A stretch of 58,995 bases of DNA from Rhodoplanes elegans (GTDB taxonomy: Bacteria > Pseudomonadota > Alphaproteobacteria > Rhizobiales > Xanthobacteraceae). Position numbers and translations under genes: made by a program. The stretch spans positions 1 through 58,995 of the forward strand of contig NZ_NHSK01000059.1 in the NCBI RefSeq assembly GCF_016653355.1, written 5' to 3'. Shown piece by piece: positions 25,704 through 35,266 of the stretch (position 1 is its first letter; every line of letters begins with the position of its first letter). Under the pieces are notes generated by a model, which was not told where the DNA came from, did no database searches, and saw only the letters and a program-made list of their open reading frames with translations.

Positions 25704-26822
25704 CTAAGCCGCCGTCGTCTCCTTCGCCCTGATCACGTAGCGGAAGCTGTCCGGGTCGAGGCAGTCGAGGCGCTGGCTCGCGGTCTCGGCCTGCGGATAC
25801 ATCAGGAAGCCGATCTTCGGCCCCTGGGCGCCCGGCAGCGCGAGGTCGTGCGCGACATTGTAGGCGAGCCAGTTGGTCTCCCACGACCCGAAGAGCGCGC
25901 GTCGCGCCGCGACCACCTTGGGTTCGTCGATGGCGAGCCTGGTCGGCGGCTCCTCCAGCACGACCTTGCGCACGTCGGCCGGATCGACCGGCACCCAGCC
26001 GAACGCCTCGAGCCACACCTCGGCGCGGCAGTGCTGCGCCTTGGTGATCACCTCCGAGCCGGCGCCGAGGCTCTTGTAGCCGAACGCCGACGGGGCGAGC
26101 CTGATGCCGTAGACGTCGCGGGCCGGCAGGCCGGCGGCGCGGGCGAGCCCGACATAGAGGGCGTTGAGATCGGCACACTTGCCGCCGAGATTGCCGGTCT
26201 TCAGCATCGCGGCGATGTCGCCGATGCCGCAGCCGCGGGTCGCCGGATCCCGGAACGTGTTGTCGACGATCCACTCGTAGATCGCCGTGGCCTTGGCGAC
26301 GTCGTCGCGCGCGCCGGCCGTGATCTTCTCCGCCGTCTGCTTGACGATGCCGTCGACCGGGATCAGGTCGGTGCCCTCGGTGTAGAGCGCACGTTCGGCC
26401 GCCGACAGCGCGGCGGGGCGGGAGGGTGCCGCGAGATCGACGGCGCGGTCGCGCGTCGCGACCTTGCTGGTCACCTCGACGAACGGCGCCGTCTCGCCGG
26501 CCGCCCATTCGACATGGATCATGCCGGCGCCGTATTTCGGGTCACGGACCATCGCCGCCTTGCCGTTCGACGTAAAGGTCGTGTCGAGCGAGCGAAACCA
26601 GGCGTCCTCGTTCACGCTCGGCACCGGCACCCAGGCCTGGGTGCGCCCTTCGGGCTTGGCGATCTCGAGCCGCGTCGTCACCGCGAAGCTGCGCCAGGCG
26701 CCCGGCTTCGGCGCGAAGCCCGCGGCCGCCGAAGCGGCGGCGCTTTGTGCGAAGGCGATCTCGGGAAGCGTCGCGGCGGCTGCCAGGGCGGCGCCGGCCT
26801 TCAACACGTCGCGTCGGTGCAT
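25704..26822 (-). CDS. Transglutaminase-like (cysteine protease fold) exported protein
   Basis: A 372-aa protein starting at 26822 (MHRRDVLKAG) with a twin-arginine-type signal peptide and cleavage near AFAQS. The transglutaminase core has Cys216 in GGKCADLNALYVGLAR, His264 in the segment around AQHCRAEVW, and Asp280 in GWVPVDPAD, an intact Cys-His-Asp triad. Related periplasmic TGc proteins act as proteases or amidases; the substrate is unknown. The 5' end overlaps the 3' end of the TlpA-like gene by 22 nt, so the two are cotranscribed and probably export-linked. No functional tie to selenium is visible apart from location. Confidence 0.85.
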   Translation of the reverse strand: MHRRDVLKAGAALAAAATLPEIAFAQSAAASAAAGFAPKPGAWRSFAVTTRLEIAKPEGRTQAWVPVPSVNEDAWFRSLDTTFTSNGKAAMVRDPKYGAGMIHVEWAAGETAPFVEVTSKVATRDRAVDLAAPSRPAALSAAERALYTEGTDLIPVDGIVKQTAEKITAGARDDVAKATAIYEWIVDNTFRDPATRGCGIGDIAAMLKTGNLGGKCADLNALYVGLARAAGLPARDVYGIRLAPSAFGYKSLGAGSEVITKAQHCRAEVWLEAFGWVPVDPADVRKVVLEEPPTRLAIDEPKVVAARRALFGSWETNWLAYNVAHDLALPGAQGPKIGFLMYPQAETASQRLDCLDPDSFRYVIRAKETTAA

Positions 26823-27278
26823 GCTGGTGTCCTCCCGTCGGGGGTTGTCGTGGCGAGCGCCACGAGAGGGGCCGTGACTGTGGGGTCGCGCCAGTCGAGA
26901 TCGCCTTCGGCGACCAGCCGCGGCGTCGAGGTGGCGTCGAGCACGATGGTGGTCGGCAGCGCCGTGACGCCGAAGGCGCGCGCCACCGCGCGGTCGCGGT
27001 CGAGCAGCACCGGGCGGCTCCAGCCGACCTGCGCGGCGAAGCGCTTCACCCGGAGGTCGACCTCGCCGACATCGATCGCGAACGTGATCAGATCGTCGCG
27101 GCGGTCGGCGAAGGCCGCGAGCAGCGGCAGTTCGGCCCGGCAGGGCTCGCACCAGGTGGCGAAGAAATGCAGGACCACGGGGCGTCCGCACGCGCGCGGC
27201 CTCGCCAGGCTCGGCGACGGTGGTGCAGACGGAACCGGCTAGACCAAAGGCGAGCCCGAAGAGGGATGCGGCAAACAC
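26801..27278 (-). pseudogene. TlpA-like thioredoxin family protein, apparent frameshift after the signal peptide
   Basis: Downstream frame (26801-27178): a thioredoxin-fold protein with FFATWCEPCRAELP (redox-active CxxC), then ALPTTIVLDA with the cis-Pro loop, as in TlpA/ResA disulfide reductases. That frame has no start giving an export signal: it is closed by a TAG at about 27239-27241, and in-frame starts such as the GTG at 27178 lie right at the domain. In the neighbouring frame, a GTG at 27278 opens a good hydrophobic signal (SLFGLAFGLAGSVC), but this frame then runs into unrelated sequence. Joining the two needs a shift somewhere between about 27185 and 27235. Either the gene is broken or the read has an indel; if real, the protein would be cytosolic and probably inactive in its usual role. 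Confidence 0.6.
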
Positions 27279-27559
27279 GCGCGCCGTGCTTCGGCGGTGC
27301 GAAACTACGGCGGCTGCGCGACGGTGCCACGCTGCCGTCGACCGCGCGCGGCCGCGATCCGGAGCGGCCGGCCCGCGACGACGTGATGATGAGAAGTCGC
27401 CCCGGCACCCGGGAGCCGTGATCAGGATCACGACGGCACTCTGCGAGACGCGCCGTCGCGACGTCAACGGATTTCACGTCAGCCAGCGCCCGTCCGGCGG
27501 CCCGCACGAGCCGGACCTCCGTCGTGTAAAGTTGTCGCGACACTCGGTGCCCCGTCCTT

Positions 27560-27588
27560 GTGCAGCGCACATCAATGATGCGCTGCAC
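27560..27588. promoter_or_regulatory. Inverted repeat, candidate operator upstream of the formate dehydrogenase operon
   Basis: GTGCAGCGCA (27560-27569) and TGCGCTGCAC (27579-27588) are perfect complements separated by 9 nt. It sits about 200 bp upstream of the alpha-subunit start in otherwise unstructured DNA, as expected for a dimeric regulator site. No known consensus is matched. Confidence 0.4.
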
Positions 27589-27708
27589 GCCGAAACTGTC
27601 GCCCAGAGAACCCGCAGTTCGATCCAGAAGCTTCGGAATCGTTTTGACTTTCGATCGGTTCCAAAATAGCGTTTTCAGCGACCACCTGACTCGATGACCC
27701 GAACAAAA

Positions 27709-27731
27709 AAGCTGCGTCCCCCGCGCAGCTT
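27709..27731 (-). terminator. Terminator-like hairpin in the operon leader, minus orientation
   Basis: AAGCTGCG (27709-27716), a 7-nt loop and CGCAGCTT (27724-27731). Read on the minus strand the stem is followed by TTTT, the rho-independent pattern; on the plus strand no U-run follows. It could block antisense transcription, or act as a structured leader element of the formate dehydrogenase mRNA. Confidence 0.45.
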
Positions 27732-27780
27732 CCAGAACCGTCCCCCGCGGGGGCCAACGTAACCAGGAGGGTAGCATTCC

Positions 27781-30700
27781 ATGAACATGGAGCTCTCGCG
27801 GCGCGGCTTCCTGGCCGGCGCCGGCGCGGGTCTCGCGGGCACCACGCTCGGTGCGTTCGGCTTCGGCGACGTCGAGGCCGCGCACGCGGCGGCGATCCGT
27901 CCGTTCAAGCTCGCGAACACGGCCGAAGCCCGCAACACCTGCACCTACTGCTCGGTCGCCTGCGGCATCATCATCTACTCGAAGGGTGATCTGAAGAAGG
28001 GCGAGAAGGCCGAGATCGTCAACATCGAGGGCGACGCCGACCATCCGACCAATCGCGGCACCCTGTGCCCGAAGGGCGCGGCGCTGCGCGACGTCGTGCA
28101 CGCCAAGACCCGGACCCTCTATCCGCAGGTCCGCAAGCCGGGCTCCGACAAGTTCGAGCGGATCTCCTGGGATCAGGCGCTCGACCGCATCGCTCGCCTG
28201 ATGAAGGACGACCGCGACCGCAACTTCGTCGCCAAGAACAACGACGGCGTGACCGTGAACCGGTGGATCACCACCGGCTTCCTCGCCGCCTCCGCGACGA
28301 CCAACGAGACGGCCTGGGCGACCTACAAGGTGGTGCGCAGCGCCGGCATGCTGGTGTTCGACAACCAAGCGCGTGTTTGACACGGCCCGACGGTAGCCAG
28401 TCTGGCTCCGACGTTCGGCCGTGGTGCGATGACGAATTCCTGGACCGACATCAAGAACACGGATCTCGTCGTCGTCATGGGCGGCAATGCCGCCGAAGCG
28501 CATCCTTGCGGATTCAAGTGGGTCACGGAGGCCAAGGCCAACCGTGGCGCCAAGCTGATCGTCGTCGACCCGCGCTTCACCCGCACGGCGTCGGTGGCGG
28601 ACTATTACGCGCCGATCCGGCAGGGGACCGACATCGCGTTCCTGCTCGGCGTGATCAACTACTGCATCCAGAACGACAAGGTGCAGTGGGCCTACACCAA
28701 GGCCTTCACCAACGCGGCCTATGTCGTGAAGGAGGGCTTCGGCTGGCAGGACGGCCTGTTCACGGGCTATGACGAGCAGAAGCGCGACTACAACCGCTCG
28801 ACCTGGGACTACGAGATCGGGCCGGACGGCTACGCCGTGGTCGACGAGACGCTGCAGCACCCGCGCTGCGTCTGGAACCTGCTGAAAGCCCACGTCGCGA
28901 CCTACACGCCCGAGATGGTCGAGCGCATCTGCGGCACCCCGAAGGACAAGTTCCTGACGGTCGCCAAGATGATCTCCGAGTGCTCGTCGCCGACCAAGAC
29001 GATGACCTCGATGTACGCGCTCGGCTGGACCCAGCACTCCAAGGGGTCGCAGAACATCCGCTGCATGGCGATGCTGCAACTCATCCTCGGCAATATCGGG
29101 GTGCGCGGCGGCGGCATGAACGCGTTGCGCGGTCACTCCAACATCCAGGGGCTGACCGACATCGGGCTCATGTCGAACCTGATCCCGGGCTATCTGACGA
29201 TCCCGACGGAGCGCGAGCCGACCTTCGACACCTACATGTCGACGCGCGGCTTCAAGCCCCTGCGGCCCGATCAGATGAGCTACTGGCAGAACTACCGGAA
29301 GTTCTTCGTGAGCTTCCAGAAGGCCATGTGGGGCGACGCGGCGACGCCGGAGAACAGCTTCGCCTACGACTGGCTGCCCAAGCTCGACGTGCCGGCCTAC
29401 GACGTGCTGCGTGCCTTCGAGCTTATGCACCAGGGCAAGATGAACGGGTACTTCTGCCAGGGCTTCAACCCCCTGCTGTCGTTCCCGAATCGCAAGAAGA
29501 TCACCACGGCGCTCTCCAAGCTGAAGTTCCTGGTGGTGATGGACCCGCTGCAGACCGAGACGGCGCGGTTCTGGGAGAATCACGGGGCGAACAACGACGT
29601 CGACCCGAAGACGATCCAGACCGAGGTGATCGAGCTGCCGACCACCTGCTTCGCCGAGGACGAGGGCTCGCTCGTCAACTCGGGCCGCTGGCTGCAGTGG
29701 CACTGGCCCGGCGGCTCGCCGCCCGGCGAGGCCCACACCGACGCCTGGATCATGGCGCAGATCCACCTGCGGCTGAAGGATCTCTACCGCAAGGAGAGCG
29801 GCCCGGTTCCGGAGCCGATCGTCAATCTCGACTGGCGCTACAAGGACCCGAACGAGCCGTCGCCCGAGGAGCTCGCCAAGGAGCTCAACGGCTACGTCGT
29901 CGAGGACGTGACGGATCCGGCCGATCCGACCAAGGTGGTGCTCGCCAAGGGCAAGCAGGTGCCGGGCTTCGCGGTGCTGCGCGACGACGGCAAGACGGCG
30001 GCCGGCTGCTGGATCTACTCCGGCAGCTTCACCGAGGCGGGCAATCAGATGGCCCGCCGCGACACCTCGGATCCAGACGACACCGGCGCCTTCTCCAAGT
30101 GGGCGTGGTCGTGGCCGGCCAACCGCCGCATCCTCTACAACCGGGCCTCGGCGGACGTCTCCGGCAAGCCGTGGGATCCGAGCCGCAAGCTGCTCGAATG
30201 GGACGGCACCAAGTGGACCGGCTACGACGTGCCGGACATCGCGCCCGGCGCCAAGCCGGACGTGGTCGGCCCGTTCATCATGAACCCGGAAGGCGTGTCG
30301 CGCCTGTTCACCCGGGCGATGATGCGGGACGGACCGTTCCCGTCGCACTACGAGCCGTTCGAGTCGCCGGTCGTCAACGTCGTCGCACCCAAGGTGCGCG
30401 GCAATCCGGTGGCCCGCGTGTTCCGCAACGACTTCGAGCAGTTCGGCGAGGCGAAGGAGTTCCCCTACGCGGCGACCTCCTACCGGCTCACCGAGCACTT
30501 CCACTTCTGGACCAAGCACGCCCACGCGAACGCCGTGCTCCAGCCCGAGTTCTTCGTCGAGATCAGCGAGGAGCTCGCCAAGGAGAAGGGCATCAAGAAG
30601 GGCGGCATCGTGAAGGTGTCGTCTAAGCGCGGCGTGGTGACGGCCAAGGCCGTGGTGACCAAGCGGATCAAGCCGCTGGTGTGCGACGGCAAGACCGTCC

Positions 30701-30861
30701 ACATCGTCGGCATCCCGCTGCACTGGGGCTTCACGGGCGCCGCGAGGAAGGGCTTCGGCCCGAACTCGCTCACCCCGTTCGTCGGTGACGCCAACATCGA
30801 GACGCCGGAATACAAGGCGTTCCTGGTCGACATCGAGCCCGTCGCCGGGCCGGTCGCGTAA
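27781..30861 (+). CDS. fdnG: Selenocysteine-containing respiratory formate dehydrogenase, alpha (molybdopterin) subunit
   Basis: Oxidises formate at a bis-MGD molybdenum or tungsten centre; periplasmic, membrane-associated through the beta and gamma subunits. The gene appears as two ORFs (27781-28380 and 28429-30861) only because the codon at 28378-28380 is UGA. Reading it as selenocysteine (residue 200) gives one frame of 1026 aa with [15 protein letters not shown] exactly as in E. coli FdnG, and a SECIS hairpin follows at once. Other features: twin-arginine signal [10 protein letters not shown]; [4Fe-4S] ligands CTYCSVACG and [24 protein letters not shown]. Start behind an AGGAGGG site. It leads the operon with the beta and gamma genes. 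fdoG (the aerobic paralogue) is an equally valid label. Confidence 0.97.
28378..28409 (+). promoter_or_regulatory. UGA selenocysteine codon and bacterial SECIS element
   Basis: UGA at 28378-28380 is followed by a hairpin whose upper stem pairs 28392-28393 with 28408-28409 and 28395-28398 with 28404-28407, leaving U28394 bulged and a loop AGUCU (28399-28403). A bulged U plus a GU in a small apical loop is what SelB recognises in E. coli fdhF/fdnG. The 11-nt distance from the UGA to the stem also fits. The element is inside the coding sequence, so it also encodes [10 protein letters not shown]. Confidence 0.9.
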
Positions 30862-30875
30862 GGGAGGATCGAGAG

Positions 30876-31829
30876 ATGTTTCCCCCGCTTCCGAACCCGA
30901 CCACCACCCCGACGCCGCCGCGCTTCGGCGATCAGGATCTGATCAGGCGATCGGCGTCCACCGTGACGCCGCCCGCCAAGCGGCAGACCGAGGTCGCCAA
31001 GCTCATCGACGTGTCGAAGTGCATCGGCTGCAAGGCGTGCCAGTCGGCCTGCCTGCAGTGGAACGACATGGTCGAGGAGGTCGGCGTCAATGTCGGCGTC
31101 TACGACAACCCCCACGACCTGACGCCGAACTCCTTTACGCTGATGCGCTTCACCGAATGGGAGAACCCGGAGACCAAGAACCTCGAGTGGCTGATCCGCA
31201 AGGACGGCTGCATGCACTGCGAGGATCCGGGCTGCCTTAAGGCCTGCCCGGCGCCGGGCGCGATCGTGCAGTACTCGAACGGCATCGTGGACTTCGTGCA
31301 CGACGCCTGCATCGGCTGCGGCTATTGCGTGAAGGGATGCCCGTTCAACATCCCGCGCATCTCCAAGGTCGATGCCAAGGCCTACAAGTGCACGCTCTGC
31401 TCCGATCGCGTCGCGGTCGGGCAGGGCCCGGCCTGCGCCAAGGCGTGCCCGACCCAGGCGATCGTCTTCGGCACCAAGGACGACATGAAGAAGTGGGCCG
31501 ACGGCCGCATCACGGACCTCAAGTCCCGCGGCTTCAAGAACGCCGGCCTCTACGATCCGCCGGGTGTCGGTGGCACCCACGTGATGTACGTGCTGCACCA
31601 CGCCGACAAGCCGGAGATCTATTCCGGCCTGCCCAAGGATCCGAAGATCAGCCCGCTGGTCGAGATCTGGAAGGGGGTCGCGAAGTACGCCGGCTTCGCC
31701 GCCATCGGCGCGATGGCGGCCGTCACGGTCGTCCACAGCATCTTCTCGGGGGCGAGCCGCGTCTCGCCGCACGACGAGGAGAAGGCGAAGGAGATGGCCG
31801 AGAAGCCGCCGGCGCGAGAGAATGCGTAG
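30876..31829 (+). CDS. fdnH: Formate dehydrogenase iron-sulfur (beta) subunit
   Basis: A 317-aa protein that wires electrons from the alpha subunit to the cytochrome b. Four [4Fe-4S] clusters are evident from the cysteine groups [37 protein letters not shown] and CTLCSDR with a later ACAKACP. A single C-terminal membrane helix (about residues 265-290, [20 protein letters not shown]) anchors it, as in FdnH. The start is 15 bp after the alpha-subunit stop with GGGAGGATCGAGAG upstream. fdoH is the alternative label. Confidence 0.95.
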   Translation: MFPPLPNPTTTPTPPRFGDQDLIRRSASTVTPPAKRQTEVAKLIDVSKCIGCKACQSACLQWNDMVEEVGVNVGVYDNPHDLTPNSFTLMRFTEWENPETKNLEWLIRKDGCMHCEDPGCLKACPAPGAIVQYSNGIVDFVHDACIGCGYCVKGCPFNIPRISKVDAKAYKCTLCSDRVAVGQGPACAKACPTQAIVFGTKDDMKKWADGRITDLKSRGFKNAGLYDPPGVGGTHVMYVLHHADKPEIYSGLPKDPKISPLVEIWKGVAKYAGFAAIGAMAAVTVVHSIFSGASRVSPHDEEKAKEMAEKPPARENA

Positions 31830-31841
31830 GGAGAACGCGTG

Positions 31842-32573
31842 ATGAGCGTCTCGAACGAGAGACGAGAGGTCGTCAAGGGCGACGCTCTCGAGAAGGGCGA
31901 TCCGGTCGCCGATCCGGTCGTGGTCGTTCGCTACTCGACGGCGGCGCGGATCAACCACTGGCTGACGGCGGGGGGCTTCGTGCTCCTCGCCCTCTCGGGC
32001 TTCGCCCTGTTCCACCCGAGCCTCTACTGGCTGACCGGCCTGTTCGGCGGCGGCCAGTGGACCCGCACCGTCCATCCGTGGTTCGGCGTGTTCCTGTTCC
32101 TCGGCTTCACCGGGCTGTTCCTGCGCTTCTGGCGGGTCAACCTGTGGTCGCCGGCGGACGGGAGCTGGCTCAAGAACATCCACACCTTTCTGGCCGGCGA
32201 CGAGGACAAGATGCCCGAGGTCGGGCGCTTCAACTTCGCCCAGAAGGCGGTGTTCTGGTGGATGGGCATCCTGATCCTGATCATGATCGGGACCGGGGTA
32301 GTGATCTGGGAGCAGTATTTCGGCGCCTACACGACGCTGGATCAGAAGCGCATCGCCGTGCTGGTCCACTCGATCGGGGCGATCGTGATGGTCTGCATCC
32401 TGATCGTCCACATCTACGGGGCGTTCTGGGCGCGCGGCACCATGACGGCGATGGTCAAGGGCAAGGTCTCGGGCGGCTGGGCGTTCAAGCACCACCGCAT
32501 GTGGCTGCGCCAGCTCGCCCGCAGCGACAAGACCAACCACGTCCGCACCCCGACCGGCACGCCGGCGGAGTGA
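31842..32573 (+). CDS. fdnI: Formate dehydrogenase cytochrome b556 (gamma) subunit
   Basis: A 243-aa four-helix di-haem membrane protein that passes electrons to quinone. Histidine-bearing helices are visible: ARINHWLTAGGFVLLALSG, TVHPWFGVFLFLGF, VHSIGAIVMVCILIVHIYGAFWA. The ATG at 31842 is preferred over the in-frame GTG 31839; AGGGAGAA precedes it. It closes the three-gene dehydrogenase, 12 bp after the beta gene. The N-terminus carries about 20 extra charged residues. Confidence 0.93.
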   Translation: MSVSNERREVVKGDALEKGDPVADPVVVVRYSTAARINHWLTAGGFVLLALSGFALFHPSLYWLTGLFGGGQWTRTVHPWFGVFLFLGFTGLFLRFWRVNLWSPADGSWLKNIHTFLAGDEDKMPEVGRFNFAQKAVFWWMGILILIMIGTGVVIWEQYFGAYTTLDQKRIAVLVHSIGAIVMVCILIVHIYGAFWARGTMTAMVKGKVSGGWAFKHHRMWLRQLARSDKTNHVRTPTGTPAE

Positions 32574-32590
32574 GGGTGGTCCGGCACCTC

Positions 32591-32772
32591 CCACCTCCCC
32601 CTGGCGGGGGGAGGTACGGCGCCGGCGCTCCCTCTCCCCGCGTGCGGGGAGAGGGTCGGGGTGAGGGGGCCTCGCGTGGATACGCAGGCCCGTGAATATG
32701 GAGACCCCCCTCACCCGGACTTCGCGCGAGGGCGCGCGAAGTCCGACCTCTCCCCGCGCGCGGGGAGAGGTG
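32591..32772. repeat. Cluster of palindromic intergenic repeats
   Basis: Four hairpin-forming blocks in a row: CCTCCCCC-tgg-GGGGGAGG, CCCTCTCCCCGC-gt-GCGGGGAGAGGG, a CTTCGCGCG-agg-CGCGCGAAG block, and CCTCTCCCCGCG-CGCGGGGAGAGG. The last two are separated by GACTT/AAGTC-like complementary sequence. The whole 32574-32888 gap (315 bp) between the gamma subunit and fdhE holds this element and nothing else I can recognise. It could lower transcription of fdhE/sel genes relative to the dehydrogenase genes. Confidence 0.6.
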
Positions 32773-32888
32773 AAAGAGGCGGCGCGGCGACCATCGCGTG
32801 CGTCCGCCATAGGCACGCTCCCGTTTTTCTGATTAGGTTCCGCAGTCCTGGTCCTGTCACGTGGCCCGTGCGGTTCGTGAGGTGAGTG

Positions 32889-33806
32889 ATGAGCGATTTC
32901 GGTACGGGTGCGGGCGGCGTCGGCGAACTCGGCACCATCACGGCGCCGCCCTTCGCGGTGCGCCCGGATCCCGAGACCCTGTTCCTGCGCCGCAGCGACC
33001 GCTTCCGGGCGCTCGCCGACGGGCATCCTCTAAAGCCCTACCTGATCTTCCTGGCCGACCTCGCCAGCGCCCAGCACTGGGTGCAGCAGGAGCTGCCGCC
33101 TGTCGCGCCGCCGGAGGCCGAGACGGTGGCGCGCGCCCGCGCCCACCAGATGCCGCCGCTCGACCGCGAGCGCTTCACGCCCGACGCCGCCTGCACGGCG
33201 ACGCTCGACCGCATGCTGGTGCTGTTTTCCGACTGTCACATGCCGGACCCGGCCCGCGCCGCGCTGCAGCACGTCGCGCAGGCGGATCCCGCGAGCCGCA
33301 CCGTGATGATGCGGGCCGTGCTCGCCGACGCGATTCCGGTCGAGGCGATCGCCGAGCACGTGCTGGTCGCCGCCGCCCTGCAGGTGCATTTCGCCCGGCT
33401 CGCGGCGACGCTCGATCCCAAGGCGCTGGTCCAGGTGGGTGATGCGGTGTGCCCGGCCTGCGGCGGCCGCCCCGTCGCGTCGGTGATCGACGAGATCGGC
33501 GGCGCCAACCCGGCGCGCTACTGCGTCTGCTCCCAGTGCAGCACTCAGTGGAACTACGTCCGCATCCGCTGCACCTCCTGCGGCTCGACCAAGGGCATCT
33601 CCTATCCGGAGGTCGAGGGCTCGGGTGGCACCGTCAAGGCGGAGACCTGCTCGGAGTGCGGCCGCTACGCCAAGGTGCTGTACCGCGACAAGGCGCCGTG
33701 GCTCGATCCGGTCGCCGACGACGTCGCGACGCTCGGCCTCGATCTCCTGGTGCGCGAGACCGGCCTGAAGCGCGGCAGCCTGAACCCGTTCATGCTGAGC
33801 TTCTGA
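32889..33806 (+). CDS. fdhE: Formate dehydrogenase accessory protein FdhE
   Basis: A 305-aa cytosolic chaperone needed for formate dehydrogenase assembly, thought to check or help insertion before export. Four CxxC pairs with the expected spacing appear (CPAC, CVCSQC, CTSC, CSEC), forming the rubredoxin-like iron site, and the helical N-terminal half includes [19 protein letters not shown] 32889 is used rather than the adjacent in-frame GTG. The stop lies 5 bp before selA, so the two are cotranscribed. fdhD, the other maturation factor, is not in the window. Confidence 0.95.
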   Translation: MSDFGTGAGGVGELGTITAPPFAVRPDPETLFLRRSDRFRALADGHPLKPYLIFLADLASAQHWVQQELPPVAPPEAETVARARAHQMPPLDRERFTPDAACTATLDRMLVLFSDCHMPDPARAALQHVAQADPASRTVMMRAVLADAIPVEAIAEHVLVAAALQVHFARLAATLDPKALVQVGDAVCPACGGRPVASVIDEIGGANPARYCVCSQCSTQWNYVRIRCTSCGSTKGISYPEVEGSGGTVKAETCSECGRYAKVLYRDKAPWLDPVADDVATLGLDLLVRETGLKRGSLNPFMLSF

Positions 33807-33811
33807 TCATC

Positions 33812-35266
33812 ATGACGGCCCGGGTTACAGTTCACGCAGAGGCGCGCGGGGCGGCGCTGCGGCGTCTGCCGTCGGTCGACGACGTGTTGAAGACCGACGC
33901 CGCCGCGGTGGCGATCGAGCGATTTGGCCGAACCGCCACGGTCGCCGCCGTGCGCACGGCGCTCGACGAGACGCGCGCCGCGTTCAGGGCCGGCGGCGAC
34001 GCCGGCGAGCCCGACGTTTCGTCGGCGCGGGTGGCCGGAGACGCGCTCGCCAGGATGGTCGCCGATGCGCAGCCCGCGGTGCGGCCGGTGTTCAATCTCA
34101 CCGGCGTCGTCCTGCACACCAATCTGGGCCGAGCCGTGCTGGCTGAGGCCGCGATCGAGGCGGCCGTGACGGCGATGCGCCGGACCATCGCGCTGGAATT
34201 CGATCTCTCGACCGGCAAGCGCGGCGAGCGTGACACGCTCGTGCGCGATCTCTTGTGCGAGCTGACCGGGGCCGAGGATGCGACCGTCGTCAACAACAAC
34301 GCCGCTGCCGTGCTGCTGGTGCTCGCCACGCTCGCCAAAGGCCGCGAGGCGATCGTCTCGCGCGGCGAGCTGATCGAGATCGGCGGCGCCTTCCGCATGC
34401 CGGACATCATGGCGCGCGCCGGCGCGAAGCTGGTCGAGGTCGGCACCACCAACCGCACCCATCCGAAGGACTACGCGGCCGCGCTGAACGACCGCACCGG
34501 CCTGGTGCTGAAGGTCCACACCTCGAACTACCGCATCGAGGGGTTCACGTCGGCGGTGCCGGCGCGCGACCTCGTCGCCCTCGCGCGGGACAAGAACGTG
34601 CCGGTGGTCGACGATCTCGGCTCGGGCACGCTGATCGATCTGACGCGGTTCGGCCTCGCCCACGAGCCGACCGTCGCCGAGGCGGTGGCGGCCGGTGCCG
34701 ATCTCGTCACCTTCTCGGGCGACAAGCTCCTCGGCGGCCCGCAGGCCGGCTTCGTCGTCGGCCGACGTGATCTGATTCAGAAGATCAACCGCAACCCGAT
34801 GAAGCGCGCGCTGCGGGTCGACAAGATCCGGCTCGCCGCCATCGAGGCGACGCTCAAGCTCTATCGCGATCCCGACCGGCTCGCAGAGAAGCTGCCGACG
34901 CTGCGCCATCTTGCCCGCCCGCAGGCCGACATTTTGGCCCAGGCCCGCCGCCTGCAGGCTGGGCTCGCGACAGCGGTCGGCGAAAAGTTCGACGTGACAG
35001 CGGCGGCGTGCAACAGCCAGATCGGCTCCGGCGCGCTGCCGCAGGAGACGCTGCCGAGCGCCGCGCTCACGATTCGTCCGCGGGCCGAGCGCGGCGCCGG
35101 CCGGGCGCTGGAGACGCTCGCGAAGGCGTTGCGCGACTTGCCCGTGCCGGTGATCGGCCGCATCGCCGACGGCGCCCTCGTGCTCGATCTGCGCTGCCTG
35201 GACGACGAGGTCGGGTTCCTGAATGCGCTCGCGTCGCTGCGAGGAGGCGCCGATGGGCTGGCTTGA
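33812..35266 (+). CDS. selA: L-seryl-tRNA(Sec) selenium transferase
   Basis: Converts Ser-tRNA(Sec) to Sec-tRNA(Sec) with selenophosphate; a PLP decamer. The ATG at 33812 gives 484 aa, slightly longer than E. coli SelA. Visible: N-terminal tRNA-binding helices (LPSVDDVLK), [27 protein letters not shown], the [11 protein letters not shown] loop, and PLP-lysine K305 in [13 protein letters not shown] followed by the KRALRVDK segment. The selA stop overlaps the next gene by 14 nt. It is linked to fdhE upstream and SEL1, selB and selC downstream. Confidence 0.97.
   Translation: MTARVTVHAEARGAALRRLPSVDDVLKTDAAAVAIERFGRTATVAAVRTALDETRAAFRAGGDAGEPDVSSARVAGDALARMVADAQPAVRPVFNLTGVVLHTNLGRAVLAEAAIEAAVTAMRRTIALEFDLSTGKRGERDTLVRDLLCELTGAEDATVVNNNAAAVLLVLATLAKGREAIVSRGELIEIGGAFRMPDIMARAGAKLVEVGTTNRTHPKDYAAALNDRTGLVLKVHTSNYRIEGFTSAVPARDLVALARDKNVPVVDDLGSGTLIDLTRFGLAHEPTVAEAVAAGADLVTFSGDKLLGGPQAGFVVGRRDLIQKINRNPMKRALRVDKIRLAAIEATLKLYRDPDRLAEKLPTLRHLARPQADILAQARRLQAGLATAVGEKFDVTAAACNSQIGSGALPQETLPSAALTIRPRAERGAGRALETLAKALRDLPVPVIGRIADGALVLDLRCLDDEVGFLNALASLRGGADGLA

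Larger units (their letters stand above)
27279..27780. other. Regulatory region upstream of the formate dehydrogenase operon
   Basis: About 500 bp without a convincing gene, between the tlpA-like gene (minus) and the formate dehydrogenase alpha gene (plus). It holds a perfect 10-bp inverted repeat (27560-27569 and 27579-27588), an AT-richer patch (27625-27680) and a hairpin at 27709-27731. AGGAGGG lies just before the alpha-subunit ATG. It is the likely promoter and leader of the operon. Confidence 0.55.

Noticed and set aside
27781-28380. Truncated formate dehydrogenase or pseudogene
   Set aside because: The stop is a selenocysteine UGA followed by a SECIS hairpin; the frame continues with family sequence.
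27088-30723. A 1211-codon open frame on the minus strand across the formate dehydrogenase genes
   Set aside because: Low-complexity His/Arg/Asp/Val composition typical of antisense frames in GC-rich genes; the plus strand encodes clear fdnG.
30480-33026. A long minus-strand frame across the beta and gamma subunit genes
   Set aside because: Antisense shadow; the plus strand has four ferredoxin-type cysteine groups and haem-ligand helices.
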